Assembly (NCBI RefSeq): GCF_022170785.1
Contig: NZ_CP081870.1
Location: forward strand, 1,166,001 to 1,230,000
DNA length: 64,000 nucleotides
Origin: Rossellomorea marisflavi
GTDB taxonomy: Bacteria; Bacillota; Bacilli; Bacillales; Bacillaceae_B
Direction: 5' to 3'
Position numbers and translations under genes: made by a program. Below the pieces are notes generated by a model. The model did no database searches and was not told the origin of the DNA. It saw only the letters and a list, made by a program, of their open reading frames with translations. Below, in pieces: positions 53,343 to 61,926 of the stretch; the first letter of the stretch is position 1, and every line of letters starts with the position of its first letter.

Positions 53343-53439
53343 TAACGCAGGAATATGACTTTTTTTAGATTTTCTTGATTTTAATTATTCTCCTCAAACC
53401 CCTGATATGAAAGCATTCTCATTCCCGCCCCGCTTGGAA

Positions 53440-53507
53440 ATATGACAAGTGTCATATCCTTCATATGACACCTACTACTAACACCATGACACTCTCTCCC
53501 CTATACT
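53440..53507 (+). promoter_or_regulatory. des promoter with DesR-like operators
   Basis: A perfect palindrome ATATGACA-AG-TGTCATAT (53440-53457) is followed by ATATGACA at 53463 and CATGACAC at 53485. A -10 TATACT lies at 53502-53507 with a poor -35 (CTAACA, 53478-53483). Repeated TGACA half-sites before a weak promoter fit activation by a DesR-type response regulator in the cold. Confidence 0.65.
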
Positions 53508-53543
53508 ATGGGTAAGACAAAGAGAAAAGGGGATTGTACTCAC

Positions 53544-54569
53544 ATGACCAATATAAAAACGCTGAAAAAAGAAGTAGCTCCTTATGAGAAATCCACAACA
53601 AAGGAAAGTGTGTGGCAGCTGATTAATACGTTGGGGCCGTTCTTCCTTTTATGGTTCCTCGCCTATGAGAGTTTATCTGTATCTTACTGGCTGGCTCTGG
53701 TCCCCATCATCCTGGCAGCTGGATTTTTGACAAGGATCTTCATCATCTTTCATGACTGCACGCATTTCTCATTCTTCAAAAGCCGCAAAGTCAATCGAGC
53801 AGTCGGTACGGCCATGGGCATCATGACCCTTTTCCCTTTCGATCAATGGGGCCATGACCATGCTGTCCACCATGCAACAAGCGGGAACCTTGATAAAAGG
53901 GGTACCGGTGATATCTGGACGATGACGGTGGAAGAATACCGTGCAGCTACTCTGAAAACACGCCTTGCGTACCGTTTTTACCGTAATCCGTTCGTGATGT
54001 TCATCCTTGGTCCAATCTATGTATTCTTGTTGAAAAATCGCTTCAATCGTAAGAACGCCAGGAAAAAAGAAAGAAATAATACTTACTTCGTCAACCTTGT
54101 ATTGGTAGTCCTGGTCACATTATTCTGCGTGACGCTAGGATGGCTTCCATTCCTGCTTGTGCAAGGATCTATCTTCATGATCTCGGGCGCTTTCGGAATC
54201 TGGTTGTTCTATGTGCAGCACACGTTTGAAGATTCCTATTTCGAGGAAGATAAAGAGTGGGAATATGTGCTTGCGGCAGTGGAAGGAAGCTCGTTCTACA
54301 AGCTTCCAAAGGCCATTCAATTCTTGACGGGGAATATCGGGTATCACCATGTCCATCATTTGAGCCCAAGGGTTCCGAACTACAAACTCGAAGAGGCCCA
54401 TAATAACACCAAGCCATTACAAAATGTACCGACGATTTCCCTGATGACAAGTCTCAGCTCCATCAAATTCAAACTGTGGGACGAAGAACAGAAGAACTTT
54501 GTCACCTTCAAGGCAGCGAAGGTCCAAAAGCCTGCCCGTATCACTCCGCAAGCCAAACCGGAATTATAA
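53544..54569 (+). CDS. des: Membrane fatty acid desaturase (Des)
   Basis: The 341-residue protein has about four membrane helices and the three histidine boxes of membrane desaturases: HDCTH, HHATS and HVHHL. It is closely similar to B. subtilis Des, which puts a delta-5 double bond into membrane lipids after cold shock. ATG 53544 is preceded by AAAAGGGGA. The receiver protein gene follows by 26 bases. No desK sensor kinase gene is in the window. Confidence 0.93.
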   Translation: MTNIKTLKKEVAPYEKSTTKESVWQLINTLGPFFLLWFLAYESLSVSYWLALVPIILAAGFLTRIFIIFHDCTHFSFFKSRKVNRAVGTAMGIMTLFPFDQWGHDHAVHHATSGNLDKRGTGDIWTMTVEEYRAATLKTRLAYRFYRNPFVMFILGPIYVFLLKNRFNRKNARKKERNNTYFVNLVLVVLVTLFCVTLGWLPFLLVQGSIFMISGAFGIWLFYVQHTFEDSYFEEDKEWEYVLAAVEGSSFYKLPKAIQFLTGNIGYHHVHHLSPRVPNYKLEEAHNNTKPLQNVPTISLMTSLSSIKFKLWDEEQKNFVTFKAAKVQKPARITPQAKPEL

Positions 54570-54595
54570 TCGCAGGTTGAAGAGGAGAGACACGC

Positions 54596-55069
54596 ATGAT
54601 TTCTATAGTTGTGGCAGAAGTGGATGAATCATACTTGAGAACCATCTGCTCCCTTTTGGAACTGGAAGAAGATGCAGTGGTGATCGGGCAGGCAGACTCC
54701 CTCGAATCAGCAGGGAGCATCCTGGAGAAAGACCCACCTGACATTTTCATTGCCGACATCAGCTGGCTATATGCACAGGACTTCATAAAAGATGTAGCGT
54801 CCAAAGGCATCAAGATGATCATTCTATCCACGTTTGCCGATCCAGGGAACGAGCGGATGGTGATGGAGTCCGGTGCACATGGCTACTTGATCAAAGACAG
54901 CACGGGAGATGAATTGATCGGAGCGATCCGCACCGTCATGACGGGAGAACACGTGTATTCTCCCAAGCTCGAAGAACCGGGTGAGGAGTCAAGCGTACAC
55001 CCCCTCCCGGTCAGGAAGGCCGGTCCCATCGCCTCTATCGTGAACAGATTCAAATCTTCTGCTGTTTGA
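54596..55069 (+). CDS. Receiver-only DesR-like protein lacking the DNA-binding domain
   Basis: The 157-residue product is a response-regulator receiver (residues 1-120): the acidic start AEVDESYL, the phosphoacceptor region DIFIADISWL, LSTFADPG and HGYLIKDS with the conserved Lys. It resembles DesR along this length. After the receiver, where DesR has a LuxR-type helix-turn-helix, there are only about 35 polar residues ending FKSSAV. It cannot bind DNA like DesR, and may be a phosphate sink or a competitor of DesR (inference). Confidence 0.7.
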   Translation: MISIVVAEVDESYLRTICSLLELEEDAVVIGQADSLESAGSILEKDPPDIFIADISWLYAQDFIKDVASKGIKMIILSTFADPGNERMVMESGAHGYLIKDSTGDELIGAIRTVMTGEHVYSPKLEEPGEESSVHPLPVRKAGPIASIVNRFKSSAV

Positions 55070-55095
55070 GCCTCCCGTTGGGAGGTTTTTTTCTT
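55070..55095 (+). terminator. Terminator of the des operon
   Basis: CCTCCC and GGGAGG pair, followed by seven T residues. Confidence 0.88.
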
Positions 55096-55170
55096 TTTCT
55101 GTAAGATGTTCATCAACGCGGGTTTCGGGTAAAATGGAAGGGTCCGGGCTTTTGTAAGGAGGAATGCACA

Positions 55171-56157
55171 GTGCCAACGATCAAAGAAGTAGCGAAGATG
55201 GCTGAGGTCTCGAGTGCCACGGTCTCACGCTTTTTAAATAATTCAGGTTATGTAGGAGAAGAGGCAAGGAAGAGGATTCTGAAGGTGATTGAAGAGACGG
55301 GTTATGTTCCGAGTGAAAATGCAAAGTCCCTCAGAACGAAACAAACGAAAGTCATCGGTGTTATCCTGCCGAAAATCAGCACAGAAACATCAAGCCGGCT
55401 TGTCCGTGGGCTGGATGAGGTCCTGGCTAAAGAGGGATATCAGATCCTGCTTGCCAACTCGGGCTTGAATGCGGATAAGGAAATTGAACATCTCAGGCTC
55501 TTAAAGAGCCGCGATGTGGATGGAATCATCCTCTCAGCTACCACAAATGGAGCCGGGCTGAAGGCTGAAATCCAACGACTGGATATACCGGTGGTCGTAG
55601 TGGGGCAAGAGGTAGACGATACGCCGAATGTGATCTTTGACGAATACCAGGCAGCAAAGGACATGGTGAAACACCTCATCGATCACGGTCATGAACGCAT
55701 CGGATTCATCGGGGTTTCAGAAGAAGACCCGGCTGTCGGTGTATTGAGGAAAAAGGGATACCTTCAGGCGATGCAGGAAAAGAATTTTCCTATAGAGGAA
55801 AGTTGGATCGAGAAGGGGATCTTCGATGTGGAATCTGGAGCAGTGGCCATGGAGCGGATGATGGGGGCTGCTGTACGCCCGACAGCAGTATTTGCCGTGA
55901 CGGATCGCCTGGCCATCGGCGCCATGAATTACGTAAAGTCAATAGGATTAAGGATTCCTGAGGACATTGCCTTTGCGGGAATCGGTGCTTCGGAGCTCTC
56001 CCGATACATTACGCCTTCCCTCACCACTATGGACTATCAAAATAAGGAGTCCGGTAGGGTGGCAGCAGGATTGATCCTGGAAGCCATCAAAAGAGGTGGA
56101 AGTTCTCCTGAAAAAAGACTGATAAATGTTCGACTTCTCCAAGGTGATAGTGTATAA
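55171..56157 (+). CDS. scrR: LacI-family regulator of sucrose genes
   Basis: The 328-residue protein has the LacI helix-turn-helix TIKEVAKMAEVSSATVSRFL, a hinge and a periplasmic-binding-like ligand domain. GTG 55171 follows AAGGAGG. It stands just before the sucrose PTS and hydrolase genes and three identical operators, so sucrose or its phosphate is the probable inducer (inference from neighbours). Confidence 0.88.
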   Translation: MPTIKEVAKMAEVSSATVSRFLNNSGYVGEEARKRILKVIEETGYVPSENAKSLRTKQTKVIGVILPKISTETSSRLVRGLDEVLAKEGYQILLANSGLNADKEIEHLRLLKSRDVDGIILSATTNGAGLKAEIQRLDIPVVVVGQEVDDTPNVIFDEYQAAKDMVKHLIDHGHERIGFIGVSEEDPAVGVLRKKGYLQAMQEKNFPIEESWIEKGIFDVESGAVAMERMMGAAVRPTAVFAVTDRLAIGAMNYVKSIGLRIPEDIAFAGIGASELSRYITPSLTTMDYQNKESGRVAAGLILEAIKRGGSSPEKRLINVRLLQGDSV

Positions 56158-56166
56158 TCCGAATTA

Positions 56167-56180
56167 AGTAATCGGTTTCA
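56167..56180 (+). promoter_or_regulatory. Candidate cre site
   Basis: AGTAATCGGTTTCA matches the cre consensus TGWAANCGNTNWCA at all but the first base. It lies between scrR and scrA. Confidence 0.4.
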
Positions 56181-56189
56181 TTCTGCTGA

Positions 56190-56205
56190 TGTGGAATCGA
56201 TTACA
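56190..56205. promoter_or_regulatory. ScrR operator O1
   Basis: TGTGGAATCGATTACA, a LacI-type operator with the central CG step; identical to O2 and O3 in reverse orientation. Confidence 0.75.
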
Positions 56206-56222
56206 TCATTTTTATGATTTTG

Positions 56223-56238
56223 TGTAATCGATTCCACA
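56223..56238. promoter_or_regulatory. ScrR operator O2
   Basis: TGTAATCGATTCCACA, exact reverse complement of O1; centre-to-centre distance 33 bases from O1. Confidence 0.75.
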
Positions 56239-56277
56239 TTTGGTCTCATAGATTAAGTGTTTTTATTTTCAATGTTG

Positions 56278-56293
56278 TGTAATCGATTCCACA
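56278..56293. promoter_or_regulatory. ScrR operator O3
   Basis: A third identical TGTAATCGATTCCACA, 55 bases from O2 and only 10 bases before the scrA ribosome binding site. Confidence 0.75.
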
Positions 56294-56318
56294 AATGAAC
56301 ATGGAGGGGAGAATGACT

Positions 56319-57722
56319 ATGTCGGAGAATCGAAAGATTGCAGAAGAAATCGTCAAAGCGGTCGGCGGGGATGAAAACATCCTCTCTGTAGCCCACTGTG
56401 CCACACGGCTTCGCATCATGGTGAAAGACAAGGAGGCAATTGACCAGGCAGCGGTGGAAGCAACGGATAAAGTGAAAGGGGCCTTTTTCAATTCAGGGCA
56501 GTACCAGGTGATCTTCGGTACGGGTACGGTGAACAGGATCTATGAAGAAGTCATGAACCTTGGATTGAAGGGATCCACCAAGTCTGAGCAGTCCTCTGAA
56601 GTCGCGAAAAGCGGAAGTGCCTTCCAGCGGGCGATCAGGACATTCGGGGACGTCTTCGTTCCGATCATCCCGGCCCTTGTGGCGACTGGACTGTTCATGG
56701 GATTACGAGGTCTGGTTCTTCAGGAACAGATCCTTGCCTTATTCGGTATGACTCCGGATGATATCTCTCAAAACTTCATCTTGTTCACTGAAATCTTGAC
56801 TGATACGGCCTTCATCTTCCTGCCGGCTCTCGTGGCGTGGTCCACTTTCCGCGTATTTGGAGGTTCGCCAATCGTTGGGCTGGTACTCGGCCTCATGCTC
56901 GTGAGCCCATCGCTGCCGAACGCATGGGGAGTAGCAGGCGGGGATGTACATCCCATCGAATTCTTCGGATTCATCCCGGTCGTAGGCTATCAGGGCTCGG
57001 TCCTCCCGGCATTCATCGCGGGGATCCTTGGTGCCAAACTTGAAAAGCAAATCCGGAAACGGGTCCCGGAGGCATTGGATTTGATCATTACGCCATTCCT
57101 GACACTACTGGTCATGATTACCCTTGCCCTTTTCGTCATTGGGCCAATCTTCCACAGCCTGGAAAACGTCATCCTTGATGGTACGATTGCGGTCCTTGAA
57201 TGGCCATTTGGAATCAGCGGATTGATCATTGGTGCCCTCAATCAGCTTATCGTCGTCACAGGGGTCCACCACATCTTCAATATGCTCGAGATCCAGCTGC
57301 TTGCAAACCTTGGAAGCAATCCATACAATGCCATCATCACCTGTTCCGTCGCTGCACAGGGTGGAGCAGCACTTGCTGTTGGACTTAAGACAAAATCCAA
57401 GAAGCTTAAAGCACTTGCCCTCCCGTCATCATTTTCCGCCTTCCTTGGAATCACTGAACCCGCCATCTTCGGGGTGAACCTGAGATATGGGAAGCCGTTC
57501 ATCATGGGTCTTGTTGGTGGAGGAGTAGGAGGATTCATCGCATCCATTGTCGGCTTGAAGGGAACAGGCATGGCCATCACGGTCATCCCGGGTACGCTTC
57601 TATACTTGAACGGTCAGATCCTCTTATATATCTTGGTGAATGTCATTGCGATCGGAGTTGCATTTGCGCTTACGTGGATGTTCGGCTATTCGGATAAACT
57701 GAAAAACGACGTGGAGAAATAA
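56319..57722 (+). CDS. scrA: Sucrose-specific PTS enzyme IIBC
   Basis: The 467-residue protein has the EIIB domain first (HCATRLRIMV with the phosphorylated Cys) and the EIIC channel after a linker at about 90-105, with some ten membrane helices and GITEPAIFGVNLRYGKPF. There is no IIA domain, so a glucose-type IIA from elsewhere must supply phosphate. ATG 56319 has GGAGGGGAG upstream. It brings in sucrose as sucrose-6-phosphate. Confidence 0.9.
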   Translation: MSENRKIAEEIVKAVGGDENILSVAHCATRLRIMVKDKEAIDQAAVEATDKVKGAFFNSGQYQVIFGTGTVNRIYEEVMNLGLKGSTKSEQSSEVAKSGSAFQRAIRTFGDVFVPIIPALVATGLFMGLRGLVLQEQILALFGMTPDDISQNFILFTEILTDTAFIFLPALVAWSTFRVFGGSPIVGLVLGLMLVSPSLPNAWGVAGGDVHPIEFFGFIPVVGYQGSVLPAFIAGILGAKLEKQIRKRVPEALDLIITPFLTLLVMITLALFVIGPIFHSLENVILDGTIAVLEWPFGISGLIIGALNQLIVVTGVHHIFNMLEIQLLANLGSNPYNAIITCSVAAQGGAALAVGLKTKSKKLKALALPSSFSAFLGITEPAIFGVNLRYGKPFIMGLVGGGVGGFIASIVGLKGTGMAITVIPGTLLYLNGQILLYILVNVIAIGVAFALTWMFGYSDKLKNDVEK

Positions 57723-57743
57723 TGACAGCAAGGAGCTTTGCAT

Positions 57744-59201
57744 ATGAATAAAAATGAAAAAAGACTGCTCACAGCTGTAGAAGAAAGAATACAGTCCCTT
57801 CAACAGAAGGCAGAAGCTGATCCATACCGATTGAACTATCATCTCCTGCCGCCCATCGGACTTCTGAATGACCCGAATGGATTGTCTTTCTTCAAGGGGC
57901 GCTATCACTTCTTCTATCAGTGGAATCCCCTTGAAGAAAGTCACGGAGCGAAATTCTGGGGCCATTATTCCTCAGAGGATCTTGCCACATGGCGACATGA
58001 ACCGATTGCCCTCGTGCCGAGTGAATGGTACGAGAGGAATGGCTGCTACTCTGGGTCAGCAGTCGTTTCGGATGATCATCTGTTCCTATTCTATACAGGA
58101 AACGTGAAGAACGATGCCAGTGAAAGGGAAACGTATCAATGCCTTGCCGTCTCGGAAGACGGGGTGCATTTTGAGAAAAAGGGCCCGATCATCACCTTGC
58201 CTGAAGGATTCACCGCCCATTTCAGGGATCCGAAGGTATGGAAAAGGGGAGCCACCTGGCATATGGTGATCGGAGCACAAACGTCTGAAGGTGCCGGTGC
58301 CGTCGTCTTGTATACGTCAGATGACCTTTATCGTTGGAATTATAAAGGGATTATCGCAGGTGCTGGACGTGACGCACTGGGAGGCTATATGTGGGAATGC
58401 CCTGATCTATTGGAGTTTGATGAAGGCGACGTCTTATTGATATCACCACAAGGGATCGAACCCGAGGAAGATCGGTATCAGAATCTCTTTCAATCAGGCT
58501 ATATGACGGGTGCCCTCGATGTTGATTCATCCCGATTTTCACATGGGGATTTTTCAGAGCTTGATAAGGGCTTTGACTTCTATGCTCCACAGACGATGAC
58601 TGACGAAGCGGGGAGGCGTATCCTCGTGGCATGGATGGGAATGACAGACTCTCAGGAGCCCTATCATCCCACACTGAATTATCACTGGATCCACGCGTTG
58701 ACCATTCCGAGGGAACTGGGATTGAAGGACGGGGTTTTACTCCAACGACCGGTCAAGGAATTGAAAAAGCTAAGGACGGGTGCGTTCAGCGTGCGCTCAA
58801 AAGAACTCCTTGCCGGTGAAAAGTGGGACTTTGAAGGGATGGGAGTGGAGAGCAAGGAACTCATCATCGAGGTTCTGAAGGTGGGCTCTTTCTCTATCCA
58901 CCTCAGGAATGAAGCTGAAATTCACTACGATTGTCAGAAGGGCAGGGTTACATTAACCCGGCGACGCCTTGATGACGGATCTACGGAGAGAAGGAGGGTG
59001 GATGTGAGCCGAGTCCAAAAGCTTCATCTCTTCCTGGACCACTCTTCACTGGAGCTTTTCTTGAATGATGGGGAGCACGTATTGACCGCCCGCTATTTTC
59101 CCCGGGTATCGGACGACTCCATCATTTTTCATTCGAAAGAAAACGTCAGGTTTTCGGTGGAGGCGTATACCTTAAGATCGAATCTGAACGTCCATTCCTG
59201 A
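57744..59201 (+). CDS. scrB: Sucrose-6-phosphate hydrolase (GH32)
   Basis: The 485-residue enzyme has the GH32 nucleophile motif LNDPNGLSF, the transition-state stabiliser FRDPKVW and the acid/base ECPDLLEF, in the normal order, then a C-terminal beta-sandwich. It splits sucrose-6-phosphate into glucose-6-phosphate and fructose. AAGGAG lies before ATG 57744. No fructokinase gene is in the window. Confidence 0.92.
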   Translation: MNKNEKRLLTAVEERIQSLQQKAEADPYRLNYHLLPPIGLLNDPNGLSFFKGRYHFFYQWNPLEESHGAKFWGHYSSEDLATWRHEPIALVPSEWYERNGCYSGSAVVSDDHLFLFYTGNVKNDASERETYQCLAVSEDGVHFEKKGPIITLPEGFTAHFRDPKVWKRGATWHMVIGAQTSEGAGAVVLYTSDDLYRWNYKGIIAGAGRDALGGYMWECPDLLEFDEGDVLLISPQGIEPEEDRYQNLFQSGYMTGALDVDSSRFSHGDFSELDKGFDFYAPQTMTDEAGRRILVAWMGMTDSQEPYHPTLNYHWIHALTIPRELGLKDGVLLQRPVKELKKLRTGAFSVRSKELLAGEKWDFEGMGVESKELIIEVLKVGSFSIHLRNEAEIHYDCQKGRVTLTRRRLDDGSTERRRVDVSRVQKLHLFLDHSSLELFLNDGEHVLTARYFPRVSDDSIIFHSKENVRFSVEAYTLRSNLNVHS

Positions 59202-59219
59202 TAAAGGGTGGACGTTTTT
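59187..59219 (+). terminator. Terminator of the scr operon
   Basis: AACGTCCA and TGGACGTTTTT pair across a 14-base loop that includes the scrB stop codon. Confidence 0.7.
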
Positions 59220-59278
59220 GAGTGGAGAAAGGTTTGGCAAGGGGAAATGTGGGGTAAATGATATTTCCGGAAAAAGAA

Positions 59279-59306
59279 AGACCGTACCGGTGGATCGGTA
59301 CGGTCT
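59279..59306 (-). terminator. Terminator of ykaA-pit
   Basis: AGACCGTACC and GGTACGGTCT form a perfect 10-bp stem; on the minus strand it is followed by TTTCTTTTT. Confidence 0.85.
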
Positions 59307-59317
59307 GCACTGCTTTT

Positions 59318-60316
59318 TTATAAGAAAAGATCGATTACATAATAAATCAGGGCTGCCAGCGTAGCAGAAATCGGAAGGGTAATGACCCAGGTGATGAGCA
59401 TACGTTGTGCCGTACCCCATTTGACTCCTCTCAATCGGTGGGCAGAACCAACACCAAGGATTGAGGAAGAAATGACGTGTGTCGTACTGACAGGAAGGTG
59501 GATCGCTGTAGCACCGAAGATGACGGCCGCACCTGTAAGGTCAGCTGCCACTCCATTGACCGGGCGGATTTTCATGATACCGGCGCCGACCGTTTTGATG
59601 ATCTTCCATCCACCGATGGAGGTTCCGAGTCCCATGGCTGTCGCACAGGCAAGCTGTACCCATGTCTGGATATCGTCGGAGGTTTGATAATTATTGACGA
59701 TCAGGGCCATGGTGATGATCCCCATCGCTTTCTGCGCATCATTGGTACCGTGTGTAAACGATTGGAGGGCAGCCGTAGCAATCTGGATGCTTCGGAAGTT
59801 CCGGTTCGTTTTGGCAAGGTTACGGTTTTTAAATACAACCTTGAAGATGCTGTAAATGATGAAACCGACCACGAATGCAAGGATTGGCGATAGAATCAGC
59901 GCTTCGACGATCTTGATGAAGCCTGTATAATTCAGTGATGATAATCCAGCTGCAGCAATCGCAGCACCTGCAATGGAACCAATCAGGGCATGTGAGGAGC
60001 TACTTGGAATCCCAAAATACCATGTCACAAGATTCCAGATGATGGCGGCAATCAATGCAGCCAGGATGACGATCGTCCCATTTTCAAGGGCAAATGGGTC
60101 AACGATGTCCTTCGTGATCGTTTTGGCCACACCTGTGAAGGTCATGGCGCCGATAAAGTTCATGCTAGCCGCCATGATGATGGCGTGTCTTGGCTTCAAT
60201 GCCTTGGTCGATACGGAAGTAGCAATCGCATTCGCAGTATCATGGAATCCATTGATGAAGTCGAATGCAAGAGCAAAGAAAACGATCAAGACGGTCAGAA
60301 TTAATACTGTATCCAT
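59318..60316 (-). CDS. pit: Low-affinity inorganic phosphate transporter PiT
   Basis: The 332-residue protein has ten membrane helices and the two PiT signature repeats: FDFINGFHDTANAIATSVS near the N-terminus and THGTNDAQKAMGIITMALI in the second half. It takes up metal-phosphate with H+ or Na+. It is the second gene of a pair with the DUF47 protein, separated by 15 bases. Confidence 0.93.
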   Translation of the reverse strand: MDTVLILTVLIVFFALAFDFINGFHDTANAIATSVSTKALKPRHAIIMAASMNFIGAMTFTGVAKTITKDIVDPFALENGTIVILAALIAAIIWNLVTWYFGIPSSSSHALIGSIAGAAIAAAGLSSLNYTGFIKIVEALILSPILAFVVGFIIYSIFKVVFKNRNLAKTNRNFRSIQIATAALQSFTHGTNDAQKAMGIITMALIVNNYQTSDDIQTWVQLACATAMGLGTSIGGWKIIKTVGAGIMKIRPVNGVAADLTGAAVIFGATAIHLPVSTTHVISSSILGVGSAHRLRGVKWGTAQRMLITWVITLPISATLAALIYYVIDLFL

Positions 60317-60331
60317 ATTGAACTAAGCTCC

Positions 60332-60949
60332 TTACGCATTTTTCATGATAATGGTTTCGAATGTGTTTGCTACGTTCTGACAATAGTCCGCTACAAGTTC
60401 AAGCTCTTCGTAAATTTCTTTGTATTGAATGATGCGGATCGGATCTTTCTCTGTATTGAACAGATGCTTGATCGACTGACGCAGAATTCCGTCACATTTA
60501 GATTCAAGGTCTTTGATCTTGATTGCAGATTCACGCACCTTGATCCATTTTTTTGTTGAAAGAAGCTCGACGGCTTGTTCGATTTCATTCGAACATTGAC
60601 GGATGGCTTCCACGAATTGAAGCATGAACTCATCTGCCTTTGTGATCGAGTACATTTCAAACATGGCCGCAGTGTGCTCCAGACCGTCCAGTACATCATC
60701 CATGCTCATGGACAGGGCAAGGATATCTTCACGCTCGATTGGTGTGATGAACACCTTGTTCAGGTCGAGGATGACTTCATGCACATAGTTATCGCCTTTT
60801 GTTTCATAATCCTTCATGGTTGTAGAGAATTCTTTCAGGTCACTGACATTATTCAATTTATAATCAGCGAAATAATGAGCACTCTCTTTCAGATTTTCTG
60901 CGATGTTGCTCAAAATCGTACCGAATTTATCCTTCTTTTTGAAAACCAT
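60332..60949 (-). CDS. DUF47 phosphate transport regulator (YkaA-like)
   Basis: The 205-residue protein is entirely helical, a PhoU-like DUF47 fold, with FTPIEREDILALS-type segment (ITPIEREDILALSMSMDDVL) that binds metal in this family. It is translated just before pit and is thought to regulate that transporter. B. subtilis has the same pair (ykaA-ykaB). Confidence 0.9.
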   Translation of the reverse strand: MVFKKKDKFGTILSNIAENLKESAHYFADYKLNNVSDLKEFSTTMKDYETKGDNYVHEVILDLNKVFITPIEREDILALSMSMDDVLDGLEHTAAMFEMYSITKADEFMLQFVEAIRQCSNEIEQAVELLSTKKWIKVRESAIKIKDLESKCDGILRQSIKHLFNTEKDPIRIIQYKEIYEELELVADYCQNVANTFETIIMKNA

Positions 60950-61125
60950 ATATTTTCAAACCTCCAACATTTCGAATATGGAATTAATAAACCTTCATAA
61001 TGATATCGCAAATTGTCGAAAATATGTAGAATTTTGATCGAAAATTTACATTAACTTAACATAAGAACGGTTTCTTTTTTAATAGTATCTTCGAACACAG
61101 GTATTTCATCCTGCTTCGACAACGA

Positions 61126-61157
61126 AAAAAAGGCCGATTTTCCTAGGACCGGCCCCG
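61126..61157 (-). terminator. Terminator of tatA
   Basis: On the minus strand GGCCGG...CGGCC pair and are followed by seven T residues. Confidence 0.65.
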
Positions 61158-61163
61158 TCACCC

Positions 61164-61331
61164 TCATTTCTTTTCTTCTGTTTTCTCATCCTCCAGGATC
61201 CCCTGGGTCGCCTTTTTGAACTCCCTCAACGTAACCCCGACTGCTTTCCCCAGCTCAGGCAGCTTGCTTGGACCAAAAAACAATAAAGCCACAAATACAA
61301 TCAATGCAATTTCTCCAAATCCAAGATTCAT
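61164..61331 (-). CDS. tatA: Twin-arginine translocase subunit TatA
   Basis: The 55-residue protein begins MNLGFGEIALIVFVALLFFG, one membrane helix, then the hinge GPSKLPELGKAVG and an amphipathic helix, the TatA pattern. It forms the pore of the Tat pathway for folded proteins. No tatC adjoins it, so the partner is elsewhere. The start at 61331 has AAAGGAAAGAGG upstream. Confidence 0.92.
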   Translation of the reverse strand: MNLGFGEIALIVFVALLFFGPSKLPELGKAVGVTLREFKKATQGILEDEKTEEKK

Positions 61332-61633
61332 CCTCAGACCTCTTTCCTTTGTAAATGAGTGGCATTTCTCCTTATATCGTACTTCTTTTCTAGTGGAAAT
61401 CAAGAGGAGATTCCGGTTTTTTCGGTGAATTATACAGGTAATTGGAATAATATTCTGAATATGGGGTATGAGGATATTAGTTCCAAAATAAAAACTAGCA
61501 AAAAAGTTGCATAGAGAATACAAAAAACAATCCTAATTTCCTATATAAGACAAAAATGGTTTTTGTAATAATGAGGAAGGAAAATAGTAGGAACAGGAAT
61601 ATGTACATAAAATCCCAAGGGAGGAGTGTCAAC

Positions 61634-61903
61634 ATGGAGATCAAAGTAGAATATTCAAGCGTAGAGTCGCAGATATCGAATGTAAAGGGATCACTTCAAG
61701 GCCTTAAGGCGAAAAGCGAGGGGTCCATTGAAGGGAACGTCCTCGATACAGCCGATAAGCTGAATGAACTGGCCTCAAAGCTGGATACCATCCTCGCTTC
61801 CTATAAAGGTGTGTTGGAAAAAAATCTTGAAAGTACGAGGCAAGCCGTGGAATCCATGCGGGAAGCCGATGCCACCATCGCCGGCGGGATGCAACGCAAA
61901 TAA
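61634..61903 (+). CDS. YwqI-like small helical partner of an LXG toxin (DUF5344)
   Basis: The 89-residue protein is a helical hairpin of WXG100-like size: MEIKVEYSSVESQISNVKGS then a second helix ending SMREADATIAGGMQRK. Such proteins (LapB/YwqI) bind the LXG domain for export by the type VII system. GGGAGGAGTG precedes ATG 61634. The usual first partner (YwqH/LapA) is not found upstream. Confidence 0.8.
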   Translation: MEIKVEYSSVESQISNVKGSLQGLKAKSEGSIEGNVLDTADKLNELASKLDTILASYKGVLEKNLESTRQAVESMREADATIAGGMQRK

Positions 61904-61926
61904 TATATGAATGTGAGAGATGAGAG

